64,000 nucleotides of DNA from Hyphomicrobiales bacterium. Its GTDB lineage: Bacteria > Pseudomonadota > Alphaproteobacteria > Rhizobiales > Rhizobiaceae. The notes under the pieces are model-generated. The model was not told the DNA's origin. It did not search any database and saw only the letters and a list, made by a program, of their open reading frames with translations. Shown piece by piece: positions 44,122-54,697 of the stretch (position 1 is its first letter; each line of letters starts with the position of its first letter). Location of the stretch: the NCBI GenBank assembly GCA_021775415.1, contig JAJFHV010000019.1, positions 1 to 64,000 on the forward strand, given 5' to 3'. The translations under genes were made by a program, and so were the position numbers.

Positions 44122-44299
44122 ATTCGACAAACTACTCCACGCAATGGCGACTAAACCGCCCTTGGGAACTTCTGGAGCATCAGTTCCATCATCAGGTATG
44201 GACGGTTCCGGTAGTTGTACCGATACTCAAACTCCCAAAGGTAAGACTGGAGCCATTTCTTCGAAACCGAAACGTAAGTCCCCGAAAGACCCCGCTTAA
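44108..44299 (+). CDS. Possible small protein antisense to the transposase 3' end
   Basis: A GTG-started frame of 63 residues reads VSKNKFDKLLHAMATKPPLG followed by a Ser/Gly/Thr/Lys-rich tail. The FDKLLHAMxxxPP phrase seems more protein-like than a random shadow, and I believe that similar short ORFs accompany IS1595-type transposases in other genomes, but I cannot verify it. It overlaps the end of the membrane-protein gene by 14 bases and is antisense to the last 150 bases of the transposase. Confidence 0.3.
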   Translation: MSKNKFDKLLHAMATKPPLGTSGASVPSSGMDGSGSCTDTQTPKGKTGAISSKPKRKSPKDPA

Positions 44300-45026
44300 C
44301 GTTAGCCCAAAATCCTTCAATCGAATTGGTATGAACTTCACCCCGCACATATTCCTTTTGAGCGTGGTTTACTGTGGCGTGCCAGTATCCGTTCTGTGAC
44401 AGTGGCTGGAATACGCGAGCCTCATCAGTGGCGACCCTAGAACCCTTAACGATGTAATGAGCCATAACCGGTAGTACGTGTCGCGCCTGTCGTGATGGAA
44501 TGTGAGTTGCAACAACTTCACCACCGCGTTCAACGATACCTAAAACAACGGCTTTATCATCTTCGCCGCGTTTGTCTTTGCCGCCGATAAATGCCTTGTC
44601 AGCTTCTACAATGCCACTGAATGAATGTGTGCCGCCTACAGGATCATCACGATCAATGTAACCCATGTACTGGCGAATGCGATTGCACATTCTCCAAGCC
44701 GTTTTGTAAGTCACTCCGATAGTGCGCTGTACTTCCTTGGCTGAAACGCCATTTCGCGATGTAGTGAACATAAACATGACATGGAACCAGTCAGTCAGCG
44801 ACGTTCTGGTATTCTCAAACGGTGTACCGGCAGTTGGGTAGATTTGGTGTCCACAACGCTCACAGGAATAACAGCGGCGGGTTGATACACGATAGTATTT
44901 CCTGCGCTTATTACAGACCTTGCAAATTGGGGTTTCACCGTAACGAACGATCTTTAAATGCTGCAAGCAAGCGTCATCATCTGGGAATCGATTCTTGAAG
45001 TCTTTTATGGTCATGTTTTTCATCAT
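44151..45026 (-). CDS. IS1595-family (ISXO2-like) transposase
   Basis: The 291-residue protein has an N-terminal zinc ribbon (CKVCNKRR ... CYSCERCGHQ), a helix-turn-helix (NGVSAKEVQRTIGVTYKTAWRM) and the DDE-type catalytic region typical of IS1595: GIVEADKAFIGGK, VATDEARVFQPL and HTNSIEGFWANVKRGLSGTY. It looks intact and full length, so the element could still be active. The start at 45026 follows AGGTATCTCC. A short ORF is located just upstream on the same strand. Confidence 0.9.
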   Translation of the reverse strand: MMKNMTIKDFKNRFPDDDACLQHLKIVRYGETPICKVCNKRRKYYRVSTRRCYSCERCGHQIYPTAGTPFENTRTSLTDWFHVMFMFTTSRNGVSAKEVQRTIGVTYKTAWRMCNRIRQYMGYIDRDDPVGGTHSFSGIVEADKAFIGGKDKRGEDDKAVVLGIVERGGEVVATHIPSRQARHVLPVMAHYIVKGSRVATDEARVFQPLSQNGYWHATVNHAQKEYVRGEVHTNSIEGFWANVKRGLSGTYVSVSKKWLQSYLWEFEYRYNYRNRPYLMMELMLQKFPRAV

Positions 45027-45034
45027 GGAGATAC

Positions 45035-45235
45035 CTATGAATTATCATTCTTCGGATCGGGTACGTTCTTTTGAATTGAAGACGCTAGTTGATGAAGTAT
45101 TCGACTATCCGCCACACAAACCCACTCATGGTTTTCCGTCCCAAAAAACAGGGTGCAGTATTCATCCCCCTCTAGTGGACATTCAATTCGAAACCGCTCT
45201 AAACGACTCAGCTCGGTACTTCCTTCAAAAGACAT
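45035..45235 (-). CDS. Small hypothetical protein upstream of the transposase
   Basis: The 66-residue frame starts with ATG at 45235 after a GGGAG ribosome-binding site and stops nine bases before the transposase start. The sequence (RLERFRIECPLEGDEYCTLF, FGTENHEWVCVADSRILHQL) looks like a real folded small protein with an acidic character. A plus-strand frame over the same DNA (45037-45270) also has a fair GGAGA start, but its composition is less convincing. Function unknown; it may be a passenger or helper of the IS. Confidence 0.45.
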   Translation of the reverse strand: MSFEGSTELSRLERFRIECPLEGDEYCTLFFGTENHEWVCVADSRILHQLASSIQKNVPDPKNDNS

Positions 45236-45331
45236 CTAGTGGCTCCCATATCCTTACAGTTGTTGACTAACTCTAATATAGGGATTCGGATTACATGTTT
45301 CAAGGGGATACTTGCGTTATTTTGCGTAAAA

Positions 45332-45346
45332 GAACATCAAGAGAAC
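45332..45346 (+). promoter_or_regulatory. LexA (SOS) box upstream of recA, distal
   Basis: GAAC-ATCAAGA-GAAC is an exact match to the alphaproteobacterial LexA operator GAAC-N7-GAAC. It lies about 150 bases before the recA start codon. Confidence 0.6.
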
Positions 45347-45396
45347 AAATTAAATATCGCTTTGTTTTACAATCACTTACATGTATGTACAAATGA

Positions 45397-45411
45397 GAAC
45401 AAATATGGTAC
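45397..45411 (+). promoter_or_regulatory. LexA (SOS) box upstream of recA, proximal variant
   Basis: GAAC-AAATATG-GTAC differs from GAAC-N7-GAAC by one base in the second half-site and lies about 80 bases before recA, the usual distance. Rhizobial recA operators of type GAACAAA are similar. Confidence 0.65.
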
Positions 45412-45491
45412 AAATAATACATGAGGCGGCGGTGTGGCCAGTTTGGGCAGTCCGATTGGGGGTACACCCGCCAGTGGAAGGATGATAAACA

Positions 45492-46634
45492 ATGGCAGTG
45501 AATTCACTCAGGCTTGTTGAGGATACAAACGTGGATAAAACCAAGGCTCTGGAAGCCGCACTCGGGCAGATCGAGCGGGCATTCGGCAAGGGCTCGATCA
45601 TGAAACTCGGCAAGAATGAACAGGTAGTGGAGATTGAAACCATCTCCACCGGTTGTCTGGGTCTTGATATAGCACTTGGTATTGGCGGTTTGCCCAAAGG
45701 TCGGGTGATCGAGATTTACGGGCCGGAATCTTCCGGTAAAACCACCATGACCCTGCACACGATTGCCGAAGCCCAAAAGGCCGGCGGGATTTGTGCCTTT
45801 ATTGATGCGGAACATGCGCTTGATCCGATTTATGCCCGCAAGCTTGGGATCAATCTGGAAGAATTGCTGATTTCCCAGCCGGATACCGGTGAACAGGCGC
45901 TGGAAATTGCCGACACATTGGTGCGCTCCGGTGCGGTTGATGTGCTGGTGATCGATTCAGTTGCAGCCCTTACGCCGCGCGCCGAGATTGAGGGCGAAAT
46001 GGGTGATTCACTTCCCGGTCTTCAAGCACGGTTGATGAGCCAGGCCTTGCGCAAACTCACCGCTTCCATCTCGCGTTCCAACACGATGGTGATTTTCATC
46101 AACCAGATCCGCATGAAGATCGGCGTGATGTTCGGTTCACCGGAAACGACTACCGGTGGTAATGCGCTCAAATTCTACGCCTCCGTGCGTCTCGACATTC
46201 GCCGCATTGGCGCGGTCAAGGATCGTGACGAGGTGGTGGGTAACCAGACCCGCATCAAGGTGGTCAAGAACAAGCTGGCGCCGCCTTTCAAGCAGGTTGA
46301 ATTCGACATCATGTATGGTGAGGGTGTTTCCAAGACCGGCGAGTTGATTGACCTTGGGGTCAAGGCCGGGATTGTTGAAAAATCCGGTTCCTGGTTCTCC
46401 TACAATTCCGAGCGATTGGGACAGGGCAGGGAAAATTCCAAACAGTTCCTGGTTGATAATCCGGCAATTGCTGAGGAAATCGAACTTGCCCTGCGCCAGA
46501 ATGCCGGTCTTATTGCTGCAACCCTGCTTGACGGGGAAGTGGAAAAGCCGGATGAGGATGCAGACGAAATCGATTTGTTGGGAGAAGCTCCGCTTGATGC
46601 GGCAAAGCCTCTGGATGATGTAGCCGAGGGCTAG
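45492..46634 (+). CDS. recA: Recombinase RecA
   Basis: The 380-residue protein is a complete RecA: Walker A GPESSGKT at residues 77-84, [21 protein letters not shown], loop L1 with [12 protein letters not shown], the L2 region [22 protein letters not shown], and a C-terminal acidic tail ([16 protein letters not shown]). It drives homologous recombination and LexA self-cleavage. Two LexA boxes upstream indicate SOS control. A strong terminator follows at 46699. GGAAGGATG precedes the ATG. Confidence 0.98.
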   Translation: MAVNSLRLVEDTNVDKTKALEAALGQIERAFGKGSIMKLGKNEQVVEIETISTGCLGLDIALGIGGLPKGRVIEIYGPESSGKTTMTLHTIAEAQKAGGICAFIDAEHALDPIYARKLGINLEELLISQPDTGEQALEIADTLVRSGAVDVLVIDSVAALTPRAEIEGEMGDSLPGLQARLMSQALRKLTASISRSNTMVIFINQIRMKIGVMFGSPETTTGGNALKFYASVRLDIRRIGAVKDRDEVVGNQTRIKVVKNKLAPPFKQVEFDIMYGEGVSKTGELIDLGVKAGIVEKSGSWFSYNSERLGQGRENSKQFLVDNPAIAEEIELALRQNAGLIAATLLDGEVEKPDEDADEIDLLGEAPLDAAKPLDDVAEG

Positions 46635-46698
46635 CCTCGCCCCCCATTCACAATTATCCCCTGGGGGAAGCTTCACGCCTCTGCTTCCCTCCTCCTGG

Positions 46699-46725
46699 CC
46701 GCGGGTTATCCCCGCGGTCTTTTTG
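46699..46725 (+). terminator. Rho-independent terminator after recA
   Basis: CCGCGGG at 46699-46705 and CCCGCGG at 46711-46717 with a 5-base loop, followed by TCTTTTTG. Confidence 0.85.
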
Positions 46726-46844
46726 TATTTTGAACCATTTGTCGGATGCAGGTGCGGCATTCTCCCGCGAAATCAACCGTTGTTTTAATCTGCTGTCAGA
46801 CGTAAGAAACAGGCTCTGAACGTAAACGAGGCACGTATTTTGCC

Positions 46845-49508
46845 ATGAGTGGTGTAAACGAAATCCGGTCCGCATTTCTGGACTATTTTAACGAGAACAA
46901 TCATGAGATTGTTTCTTCCAGTCCGCTTGTGCCGCGCAATGATCCGACCCTGATGTTTACCAATGCGGGGATGGTGCAATTCAAGAATGTTTTTACTGGA
47001 CTTGAAGCCCGGGACTACAACCGCGCTGTTACTTCGCAAAAATGCGTGCGGGCGGGTGGCAAGCATAATGATCTTGATAATGTGGGTTATACAGCGCGTC
47101 ACCACACATTCTTCGAGATGCTTGGAAACTTTTCCTTTGGCGACTATTTCAAGGACCAGGCAATCACGCTTGCCTGGAATCTGCTCACCAAAGAGTTCGG
47201 GCTTGATAAATCCAAACTACTGGTGACGGTTTATCATACCGACGATGATGCGTTTGATCTGTGGAAGAAGATTGCCGGATTGTCCGAGGACCGGATCATC
47301 CGCATTCCAACGCATGATAATTTTTGGGCGATGGGGGACACGGGTCCTTGCGGTCCATGCTCGGAAATATTTTATGACCACGGCGATCATATTCCAGGTG
47401 GCCCTCCTGGTAGCCCGGATGAAGACGGGGACCGGTTTATTGAAATCTGGAACCTCGTTTTCATGCAGTACGAGCAGGTCACGCTTGATGAACGCATAGA
47501 CCTGCCCAAACCCTCGATTGATACGGGCATGGGTCTGGAGCGAATTGCAGCTGTCATGCAGGGCGAACATGACAATTATGAAATTGACCTGTTCAAGGCG
47601 TTGATTGCTGCAAGTGAAGAGCTAACCGGTACAAAAGCGATTGGCGATCAGCAACCAAGTCACCGGGTGATTGCAGATCACCTGCGTGCCTCCAGTTTCC
47701 TGATTGCGGATGGCGTTCTGCCCTCCAATGAAGGTCGCGGGTATGTGTTGCGTCGCATCATGCGACGCGCGATGCGCCATGCCAGTCTGCTTGGCGCCAA
47801 GGACCCGTTGATGCATCAACTGGTGCCCGCATTAATCCAGCAGATGGGCAATGCCTTTCCGGAGCTTGTTCGTGGTGAGGGGCTGATTGCTGAAACACTT
47901 GAACTGGAAGAGACGCGTTTTCGCAAAACACTGGAACGCGGTCTTGGTTTGCTGGATGAGGCTACGGGTACGCTCAAAGAAGGAGATGAGTTGGACGGCG
48001 AAACCGCTTTCAAACTTTATGACACCTTTGGTTTTCCACTGGATTTGACCCAGGACGCTCTGCGTCGCCGCGGCATCAGCGTTGATACCAATACATTTGA
48101 TGAGGCAATGGAACGCCAAAAGGCTGAAGCCCGTGCTGCCTGGGCAGGTTCCGGTGATACCGCAGATGAACGGATCTGGTACACTTTGCGTGATGAGCAT
48201 GGCTCAACCGAGTTTCTGGGCTACGACACGGAAAACGCCGAAGGTGTTGTTCAGGCTGTGGTGATGGACGGTAAATCCGTTGAGAAGGCCGCCAAGGGTG
48301 ACACGGTTGCCGTTATCGTCAACCAGACACCATTTTACGGGGAAAGCGGTGGCCAGACGGGCGATCGAGGCGAAATCCGGTTTGATGGCGGTCGGATAGA
48401 AATTACAGACACCAAAAAACGCGGTGAGGGACTTCACGTTCACTATGGAAAAATTGCCGAGGGTGAAGTTAACAACGGCATGCCTGTGGAATTGGAAGTT
48501 GACCACGTAGCGCGTTCCGGTTTGCGGGGCCATCACTCGGCCACCCATCTGGTGCATGAAGCGTTGCGGGAAGTGTTGGGTGATCATGTGGCCCAGAAGG
48601 GTTCACTTGTTGCCCCTGACCGGCTGCGGTTTGATTTTTCCCATCAAAAAGCCATTCCAGAAAATGACCTTGCAACGGTTGAGGCAATCGCCAACGAGAT
48701 TATCCGTCAGTCCTCGCCGGTTGAAACCCGGTTGATGGCGGTTGATGATGCAATTGAACTGGGTGCCATGGCGCTGTTTGGGGAAAAATACGGTGAGGAG
48801 GTTCGGGTTGTCTCAATGGGAACAGCACTCCGTGGTGAGAAGGCTGGCAAGACCTACTCGCTGGAACTGTGCGGTGGAACCCATGTGGCAAATACCGGCG
48901 AGATAGGCCTGGTTCGGTTGTTGGGTGAAAGTGCGGTGTCTTCTGGTGTGCGCCGGATTGAAGCGCTGACGGGAGAATCTGCGCTTGCCTATCTTGAAGA
49001 TCAGGAAGCCCGGGTAAAAGATATTGCCGCGGTCCTGAAAGTTCCGCCCCACGATACGGTGGAACGTGTTGCTGCGTTGGTGTCCGACCGCAAGCGGCTT
49101 GAGCGCGAATTGGCTGAAGCGAAAAAGAAACTCGCTTTGGGCGGAGGCAGTGGCGCTTCCGCTAGTGATGCGATCAAGGATATTGGCGGAGTGAACTTCC
49201 TTGGTCAGGTGGTAGAAGGAATTTCCCCCAAAGACCTCAAGGGATTGGTGGATGATGCCAAAAAATCAATCGGTTCCGGCGTCGTGGTGATCTCCGGTGT
49301 TTCAGAAGACGGTAAGGCGGCGATTGTGGTGGGTGTCACGGATGATTTGACCGACCGGTTCAGTGCGGTTGAGCTGGTGCGCATTGCTTCAGAAAAAGTC
49401 GGTGGCAAGGGCGGTGGTGGCCGGCCCGACATGGCTCAGGCCGGAGGACCGGATGGAGCCAATGTGACAGATGCCAATTCCGCGGTAGAGGCCGTGATTG
49501 CAGGATAG
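46845..49508 (+). CDS. alaS: Alanyl-tRNA synthetase
   Basis: The 887-residue protein is full-length AlaRS. The N-terminal class II core is at 1-450 ([39 protein letters not shown]), the editing domain has zinc-binding HHSATH and the CGGTH motif near residue 675, and the DHHA1-like C-terminal domain ends with [16 protein letters not shown]. It charges tRNA-Ala and edits mischarged Ser/Gly. It follows recA, as in many alphaproteobacteria. Confidence 0.98.
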   Translation: MSGVNEIRSAFLDYFNENNHEIVSSSPLVPRNDPTLMFTNAGMVQFKNVFTGLEARDYNRAVTSQKCVRAGGKHNDLDNVGYTARHHTFFEMLGNFSFGDYFKDQAITLAWNLLTKEFGLDKSKLLVTVYHTDDDAFDLWKKIAGLSEDRIIRIPTHDNFWAMGDTGPCGPCSEIFYDHGDHIPGGPPGSPDEDGDRFIEIWNLVFMQYEQVTLDERIDLPKPSIDTGMGLERIAAVMQGEHDNYEIDLFKALIAASEELTGTKAIGDQQPSHRVIADHLRASSFLIADGVLPSNEGRGYVLRRIMRRAMRHASLLGAKDPLMHQLVPALIQQMGNAFPELVRGEGLIAETLELEETRFRKTLERGLGLLDEATGTLKEGDELDGETAFKLYDTFGFPLDLTQDALRRRGISVDTNTFDEAMERQKAEARAAWAGSGDTADERIWYTLRDEHGSTEFLGYDTENAEGVVQAVVMDGKSVEKAAKGDTVAVIVNQTPFYGESGGQTGDRGEIRFDGGRIEITDTKKRGEGLHVHYGKIAEGEVNNGMPVELEVDHVARSGLRGHHSATHLVHEALREVLGDHVAQKGSLVAPDRLRFDFSHQKAIPENDLATVEAIANEIIRQSSPVETRLMAVDDAIELGAMALFGEKYGEEVRVVSMGTALRGEKAGKTYSLELCGGTHVANTGEIGLVRLLGESAVSSGVRRIEALTGESALAYLEDQEARVKDIAAVLKVPPHDTVERVAALVSDRKRLERELAEAKKKLALGGGSGASASDAIKDIGGVNFLGQVVEGISPKDLKGLVDDAKKSIGSGVVVISGVSEDGKAAIVVGVTDDLTDRFSAVELVRIASEKVGGKGGGGRPDMAQAGGPDGANVTDANSAVEAVIAG

Positions 49509-49515
49509 GTTGAAC

Positions 49516-50727
49516 CTACCCCATAGCCTTTTGTAAGTTCTCATCAATCTTGTCGAGGAACCCGATGGTGGAAAGCCATGGTTGGTCCGGGCCAATGAGC
49601 AGGGCCAGATCCTTGGTCATATAGCCTGATTCCACCGTGCCAATACACACGTCTTCCAGGGTCTTCGAGAATGTAGCAAGTTCGGTGTTGTCATCAAGTT
49701 TTGCGCGGTGCGCCAGTCCCCGGCTCCAGGCAAAGATTGAAGCGACTGAATTTGTTGATGTCTCTTCACCCTTTTGGTGGGCGCGGTAGTGACGGGTCAC
49801 AGTCCCGTGGGCAGCTTCCGCCTCGACGGTTTTGCCATCCGGGCTCATCAAGACAGAAGTCATCAAACCAAGTGACCCAAAGCCTTGGGCTACGGTATCT
49901 GATTGGACATCGCCATCATAGTTTTTGCAGGCCCAGACATAGCCGCCAGACCACTTCAGGGCAGAGGCAACCATGTCATCAATCAGCCGGTGTTCGTAGA
50001 TGATGTTCTCTGCCTCATATTTTTCCTTGAACTCTGACTGGTAGGTTTCTTCAAAAATATCTTTGAACCGACCGTCATAGGATTTCAAAATGGTGTTTTT
50101 GGTGGACAAATAGCAGGGCACTTTTCGAAGTAGCGCGTAATTCAGTGAAGCACGGGCAAAGTCCCGAATTGAATCATCCAAATTGTACATGGCCATCGCA
50201 ATGCCAGAGGAGGGGGCATCGAAGACTTCATGCTCAATTTCTTTGCCATCTTCGCCAACGAATTTGATGGTGAGCTTTCCAGGGCCTGGAAAACGGAAAT
50301 CTGTTGCCCGGTACTGATCACCAAATGCATGGCGACCAACGATGATGGGCTGTGTCCAGCCCGGTACAAGCCGGGGTACGTTTTTCATGATGATGGGTTC
50401 ACGAAATATCACACCACCCAGGATGTTGCGGATAGTGCCGTTGGGTGAGCGCCACATTTTTTTCAGGCCGAACTCTTCTACCCGGGCTTCATCTGGCGTA
50501 ATCGTTGCACACTTTACGCCAACGCCGTGTTTCTTGATTGCATTGGCGGAATCAATGGTAATCTGGTCGTCGGTCGCATCGCGGGATTCAATTCCCAAAT
50601 CATAATATTCGAGATCAATATCAAGGTATGGATGGATCAGCTTGTCTTTGATGAATTGCCAGATGATTCGGGTCATCTCATCACCATCGAGTTCGACGAC
50701 CGGATTTTCTACCTTGATTTTTGCCAT
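49516..50727 (-). CDS. icd: NADP-dependent isocitrate dehydrogenase
   Basis: The 403-residue protein matches the homodimeric eukaryotic-type enzymes of Rhizobiales: [21 protein letters not shown] at the N-terminus, [19 protein letters not shown] and [21 protein letters not shown]. It oxidises isocitrate to 2-oxoglutarate in the TCA cycle. The ATG at 50727 with CGAGGG upstream fits the family; a longer frame to 50841 is spurious. It is convergent with alaS, eight bases apart. Confidence 0.97.
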   Translation of the reverse strand: MAKIKVENPVVELDGDEMTRIIWQFIKDKLIHPYLDIDLEYYDLGIESRDATDDQITIDSANAIKKHGVGVKCATITPDEARVEEFGLKKMWRSPNGTIRNILGGVIFREPIIMKNVPRLVPGWTQPIIVGRHAFGDQYRATDFRFPGPGKLTIKFVGEDGKEIEHEVFDAPSSGIAMAMYNLDDSIRDFARASLNYALLRKVPCYLSTKNTILKSYDGRFKDIFEETYQSEFKEKYEAENIIYEHRLIDDMVASALKWSGGYVWACKNYDGDVQSDTVAQGFGSLGLMTSVLMSPDGKTVEAEAAHGTVTRHYRAHQKGEETSTNSVASIFAWSRGLAHRAKLDDNTELATFSKTLEDVCIGTVESGYMTKDLALLIGPDQPWLSTIGFLDKIDENLQKAMG

Positions 50728-50844
50728 GAAATACCCTCGAAGCAGCGTCTGGAAAACGCGTTTGATTTTGTGTGGAGACCTATACCAAACTGGCGCTGTC
50801 ATGCAAATCATACCAAGGTGTGAATTAGAAAATTGGATCAATAC

Positions 50845-51501
50845 ATGAATATTCTGGAAGTAATCGAGGCACGTCGAACATCAAAGGTTCTTGGCAATCC
50901 TGATACGGCGCCCAAACCTTTGGGGCATTCGCGTGATTCTATAGACAGGCTGCTTGAAGTGGCCGGTAACGCACCCTTTCATCATCCTTCTGCGCATATT
51001 CATCACGAGACGCTTTCATCCCCAGTGCCCTGGCGGGTGTACAAACTGGATGGGAATGGTTGTCGCCGACTTATGCAGGCGCTCTCGAGGCAGGGCGGAC
51101 ATTCCGGCAAAATACCGGCAATGCTGGCTGCTGCGGAGTTTTTGCTGCAGGTTTCCTGGTTACCAGATAGAATCACCAATGACACAGAACCTGTTGAAAA
51201 TGAAGAGTTATTCTCCGGGGACATACGCAATATGGAACATATAGCGGCAGCCTCGGCGATGACGCAGTCCCTGTTGTTGGCTGCGACGGATGCAGGCTTT
51301 AGAACTTATTGGTCAAGTGGCGGTGTTTTGCGCTCGCCGGAAGTTTTTAAACATTTAGGCATTCCTGCAGACGAGATATTACTCGGGTCGGTGTTTTTGT
51401 GTCCCCAGGATGTGGGAGATGCGGAAGTAAAACCCGGCAAATTCCACGACATGCGTGGCAGCCTTGATGACTGGTCCGCATGGCGGGATATGAGCATCTA
51501 A
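50845..51501 (+). CDS. Nitroreductase-family flavoprotein
   Basis: The 218-residue protein has a nitroreductase fold: [17 protein letters not shown] near the N-terminus, [30 protein letters not shown] and a C-terminal [14 protein letters not shown]. The family uses FMN and NAD(P)H to reduce nitro groups, quinones or related substrates. The middle of the protein is unusual for the family, so the substrate is open. The start ATG at 50845 has only a weak ribosome-binding site. It is divergent from icd. Confidence 0.83.
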   Translation: MNILEVIEARRTSKVLGNPDTAPKPLGHSRDSIDRLLEVAGNAPFHHPSAHIHHETLSSPVPWRVYKLDGNGCRRLMQALSRQGGHSGKIPAMLAAAEFLLQVSWLPDRITNDTEPVENEELFSGDIRNMEHIAAASAMTQSLLLAATDAGFRTYWSSGGVLRSPEVFKHLGIPADEILLGSVFLCPQDVGDAEVKPGKFHDMRGSLDDWSAWRDMSI

Positions 51502-51621
51502 CCGTGCATAGCAATGAATTTTGGCGGCGGTGATATGGCAAAGCCGCTTGAAAACGCCTAAATCTGTATTTGTATAGAAATCTACGTGAACTTTATTCAA
51601 CTTGGTCCAACAGGAAAAATC

Positions 51622-53028
51622 ATGAGCAAGAGTGAGAACACCCGCACGGAAACCGATTCCTTTGGGCCGCTGAAAGTTCCCGGTGATAAATATTATGGAG
51701 CGCAGACAGCCCGCTCACTGCTAAATTTCCCCATTGGTACAGAAACCATGCCGCTCCCGTTAGTGTCCGCACTTGGCATCGTCAAACAGGCGGCGGTACG
51801 GGTAAATCTGGAGATGGGGGTGATTGACAGTGACCTTGCCAAGGCAATTGATCAGGCTGCAGGTGAGGTGGCAGAGGGTAAACTCGACGACCATTTCCCC
51901 TTGTCAGTCTGGCAAACCGGATCCGGTACCCAATCAAACATGAATACCAATGAGGTGATATCCAACCGTGCAATTGAAATTCTCGGTGGTGAAATTGGTT
52001 CGAAAACGCCAGTGCATCCCAATGACCACGTCAATATGGGGCAATCCTCCAACGATACCTTTCCGACTGCCATGCACATTGCAGCGGCGCGGGAAATCAA
52101 TTCGCAACTGCTTCCGGCACTTGAGCATCTGTTGCAAGCTGTTGAGGCGAAATCCAAAGCATTCAAGGATATTGTCAAAATTGGCAGAACCCACACTCAG
52201 GATGCAACACCGCTTACTTTGGGACAGGAATTTTCCGGATACGCGGCGCAATTGCGCAATGGCATTTCCAGGATCACCCAGGCGCTTGATGGTTTGTATG
52301 AGTTGGCACAAGGCGGAACAGCAGTGGGCACGGGCTTGAATTCGTTTGAAGGATTTGCGGAAGGATTTGCGGCGGAGACTGCGACGATCACCGGCCTGCC
52401 GTTTTGCACTGCACCCAACAAGTTCGAGGCACTTGCATCCAACGAAGCCTATCTTTTTGCACACGGGACGCTCAACGCGCTGGCAGCAGCGCTTTTCAAA
52501 ATTGCCAATGACATACGGTTTTTGGGGTCCGGGCCACGTTCCGGTCTTGGTGAGATTTCATTGCCGGAAAATGAGCCAGGGTCTTCCATCATGCCGGGCA
52601 AGGTCAATCCCACCCAGTGCGAGGCGCTTACCATGGTTTGTACGCAGGTGATGGGCAACCAGACCACAATCAGCGTTGCCGCCAGCCAGGGGCATTTTGA
52701 ACTCAATGTCTTCCGTCCAGCCATGGCCAACGCGATGTTGCAATCAATTAGGTTGCTGTCAGATGCAAGCCGTAGTTTCGCGGACCGCTGTATGGTCGGC
52801 ATCACCGCAAATGAGGAAAACATTCAGGAGCTTCTGGAACGATCCTTGATGCTTGTAACCGCACTTGCGCCCAAGATTGGGTATGACAAGGCAACGGAAA
52901 TCGCCAAAACCGCCCACAAAAACGGAACAACGCTGCGCGAGGAGGCGCTGCGACTTGGTTATGTGAATGAGGAAGATTTTGACCGGATTGTGCGCCCCGA
53001 GAAGATGATCGGTCCATCGAAGCGTTAG
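51622..53028 (+). CDS. fumC: Class II fumarate hydratase
   Basis: The 468-residue protein is a class II fumarase: [20 protein letters not shown] at the start, [35 protein letters not shown] with catalytic histidine, and the signature [13 protein letters not shown] near residue 322. It interconverts fumarate and malate in the TCA cycle without an Fe-S cluster. AGGAAAAATC precedes the ATG at 51622. Confidence 0.97.
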   Translation: MSKSENTRTETDSFGPLKVPGDKYYGAQTARSLLNFPIGTETMPLPLVSALGIVKQAAVRVNLEMGVIDSDLAKAIDQAAGEVAEGKLDDHFPLSVWQTGSGTQSNMNTNEVISNRAIEILGGEIGSKTPVHPNDHVNMGQSSNDTFPTAMHIAAAREINSQLLPALEHLLQAVEAKSKAFKDIVKIGRTHTQDATPLTLGQEFSGYAAQLRNGISRITQALDGLYELAQGGTAVGTGLNSFEGFAEGFAAETATITGLPFCTAPNKFEALASNEAYLFAHGTLNALAAALFKIANDIRFLGSGPRSGLGEISLPENEPGSSIMPGKVNPTQCEALTMVCTQVMGNQTTISVAASQGHFELNVFRPAMANAMLQSIRLLSDASRSFADRCMVGITANEENIQELLERSLMLVTALAPKIGYDKATEIAKTAHKNGTTLREEALRLGYVNEEDFDRIVRPEKMIGPSKR

Positions 53029-53115
53029 TAAATTCGCTAAAATTCAAACAGATGACTTAAGCAAACCCCAATTTGTGATTGCTAGAGTCTGGGGAAGTTT
53101 ATCCCAGAGGTCATT

Positions 53116-53709
53116 TTGTTTCACAGAATTAGAAACTTTGCTCGAAATGAGCGCGGAAACATTGCCATAATTGGTGCGCTGTTACTGTTGCCAATTTTGG
53201 GCGTGACCGGTGCCGTGATTGATTACTCCAGAATTTCCAATGCAGGTGACCGCTTGCAAGCAGCTGTCGATGCAGCAGCGGTAGCCGCCGCACGCAGTGG
53301 CGCGCCGGTCAAAGACATGGAGCAAATCGCTGCCAACATGGTTTTGGCCAATTATGGTGAGAATGTCGATGCGATTAAAACGACGGTCAATACCTATGAA
53401 TTGATTGTTGAAGTGCAAGATGCGATTGCGACCTCAGTGTTGGCAGCTGTTGGGCGTCCTGTATTTGAAATTACTGTTGTGGCGCGGGTAAGGAACAGCC
53501 TGCCGATGGGTGGTGGTAATGTCGCGACTACCGATACGAACAAATTGAAGCGGCAGTTGAGGGCGCGGAAGCGCAAGTTGAAAAACCTATCCAGACATAT
53601 GACTTATGAACAACGCCTTCGTCTGGAGCGGGCGATTAATGCACAGTTGAAAACGATGGCGCAACAAGGCCGTGGATTTGTGCCCGGCGATGTAGTGTTG
53701 GTCGAATAA
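53116..53709 (+). CDS. TadE/TadG-like exported protein
   Basis: The 197-residue protein has an N-terminal Tad-type helix (ARNERGNIAIIGALLLLPILG, then GAVIDYSRISNAGDRLQAAVD) and a charged C-terminal half with a helical RKRKLKNLSRHMTYEQRLRLER stretch. It resembles short TadE/TadG-like proteins that anchor Flp pili. As at 41727-42998, there is no pilus operon nearby. Start is TTG at 53116 with GAGGT upstream. Confidence 0.8.
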   Translation: MFHRIRNFARNERGNIAIIGALLLLPILGVTGAVIDYSRISNAGDRLQAAVDAAAVAAARSGAPVKDMEQIAANMVLANYGENVDAIKTTVNTYELIVEVQDAIATSVLAAVGRPVFEITVVARVRNSLPMGGGNVATTDTNKLKRQLRARKRKLKNLSRHMTYEQRLRLERAINAQLKTMAQQGRGFVPGDVVLVE

Positions 53710-53817
53710 CTTTCAATTCCCACCGCTGACGATATTGTTACCCTTTGGACTGTTGCGCGACGCGCTACACTGCGACACATTCCACGCTCTGCAAATTATT
53801 TTGAGGACTGAAATCCA

Positions 53818-54687
53818 GTGTTGGTGTTCAAAAAAATCATTCACAGTTTTACTTCGTTGCTTTGGATAGTCGCCCTATCGCCCGTATTCATAGGTTTGTC
53901 AGGTGAAGCCGGATATGCATGCGGACCCGACACGGATTGCATGGTTGGCAAGCGCCATTACCGCATACGCATGCCTGAAAATCACGATGGCAAATCGAAG
54001 GTTGGAGCGATCTTCTTTATGCATGGCTGGCGCGGCAGTGCTGCTGCGGTGATGCGTAACAAGATCCTGGGGGAAACCATTTCTGATATGGGTCTGGCAC
54101 TTATTGCACCAAAGTCACGGCATGAAGATTGGGCATTGCCAGGCTCGCCAAGCGGCGAGAAGCCGGTGGAGATCGAGTTTTTTGATGCGTTGACGGAGGA
54201 TGTCACCACCAGGTTTCTGATTGATCCTGCAAGGATGATGGCTTCAGGCTTTTCTGCAGGTGGCATGATGGTTTGGAACCTTGTCTGTGACCGTCCTGAC
54301 ATGTTTGCAGGTTATGCGCCGATTTCGGGGACCTTCTGGGAACCGATGCCAAAGACCTGTGAAGGCAGTAACGTCAACCTCGTTCATACCCACGGCAAAA
54401 AAGACACAATGGTGCCGCTTACGGGAAGGGTAATTGCCGATACAAAACAGGGAAATGTGCTCACCGCTCTTGAGATGTATGCCAGCAAGGGGCGTTACGC
54501 CGATGCGCGAAAATTCAGTGATGGTGAACTGGAATGCACGGAAAAACACGATGCAAACGGCAAATTGCTGGAATTTTGCCTGCATCCGCGAGGGCATGAT
54601 ATGCGGGTTGCTTATGTTGTTCGGGCTTGGGAAAAACTTGAAGAAATCGGCGCCTTCGCCACTGCCTTGAGCAGCGAAGGCGGTTAA
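53818..54687 (+). CDS. Exported esterase of the PHB-depolymerase/LpqC type
   Basis: The 289-residue protein has an N-terminal signal region (hydrophobic 6-28) and an alpha/beta hydrolase domain: oxyanion region FFMHGWRG, nucleophile S146 in GFSAGGM, D195 in HGKKDTMVP and H259 in PRGHDM. Polyhydroxybutyrate depolymerase-like and feruloyl-esterase-like enzymes share this; the substrate is unknown. Start GTG at 53818 after GAGGA. It is convergent with the 991-residue fusion gene, ten bases apart. Confidence 0.85.
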   Translation: MLVFKKIIHSFTSLLWIVALSPVFIGLSGEAGYACGPDTDCMVGKRHYRIRMPENHDGKSKVGAIFFMHGWRGSAAAVMRNKILGETISDMGLALIAPKSRHEDWALPGSPSGEKPVEIEFFDALTEDVTTRFLIDPARMMASGFSAGGMMVWNLVCDRPDMFAGYAPISGTFWEPMPKTCEGSNVNLVHTHGKKDTMVPLTGRVIADTKQGNVLTALEMYASKGRYADARKFSDGELECTEKHDANGKLLEFCLHPRGHDMRVAYVVRAWEKLEEIGAFATALSSEGG

Positions 54688-54697
54688 ATAGTGGGGC

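Larger units (their letters stand above)
44151..45235 (-). mobile_element. IS1595-family insertion sequence (ends not resolved)
   Basis: The span covers the transposase and the small ORF before it. Terminal inverted repeats could not be fixed: the only candidate, GAATCCCT/AGGGATTC at 43208 and 45280, is short and would include the membrane-protein gene. Local AT-richness and lack of core genes between 43.3 and 45.4 kb fit an inserted segment next to recA. Confidence 0.55.

Noticed and set aside
45037-45270. Plus-strand ORF of 77 residues upstream of the transposase
   Set aside because: It overlaps the better-looking minus ORF 45035-45235 in the opposite strand and has a less protein-like composition, although its GGAGA start is fair.
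43208-45287. Short inverted repeat GAATCCCT/AGGGATTC as definite IS ends
   Set aside because: Eight bases within broad search windows is likely by chance; kept only as a hypothesis.
46137-46760. 207-residue minus-strand ORF opposite recA
   Set aside because: Crosses the recA terminator and is antisense to a highly conserved gene.
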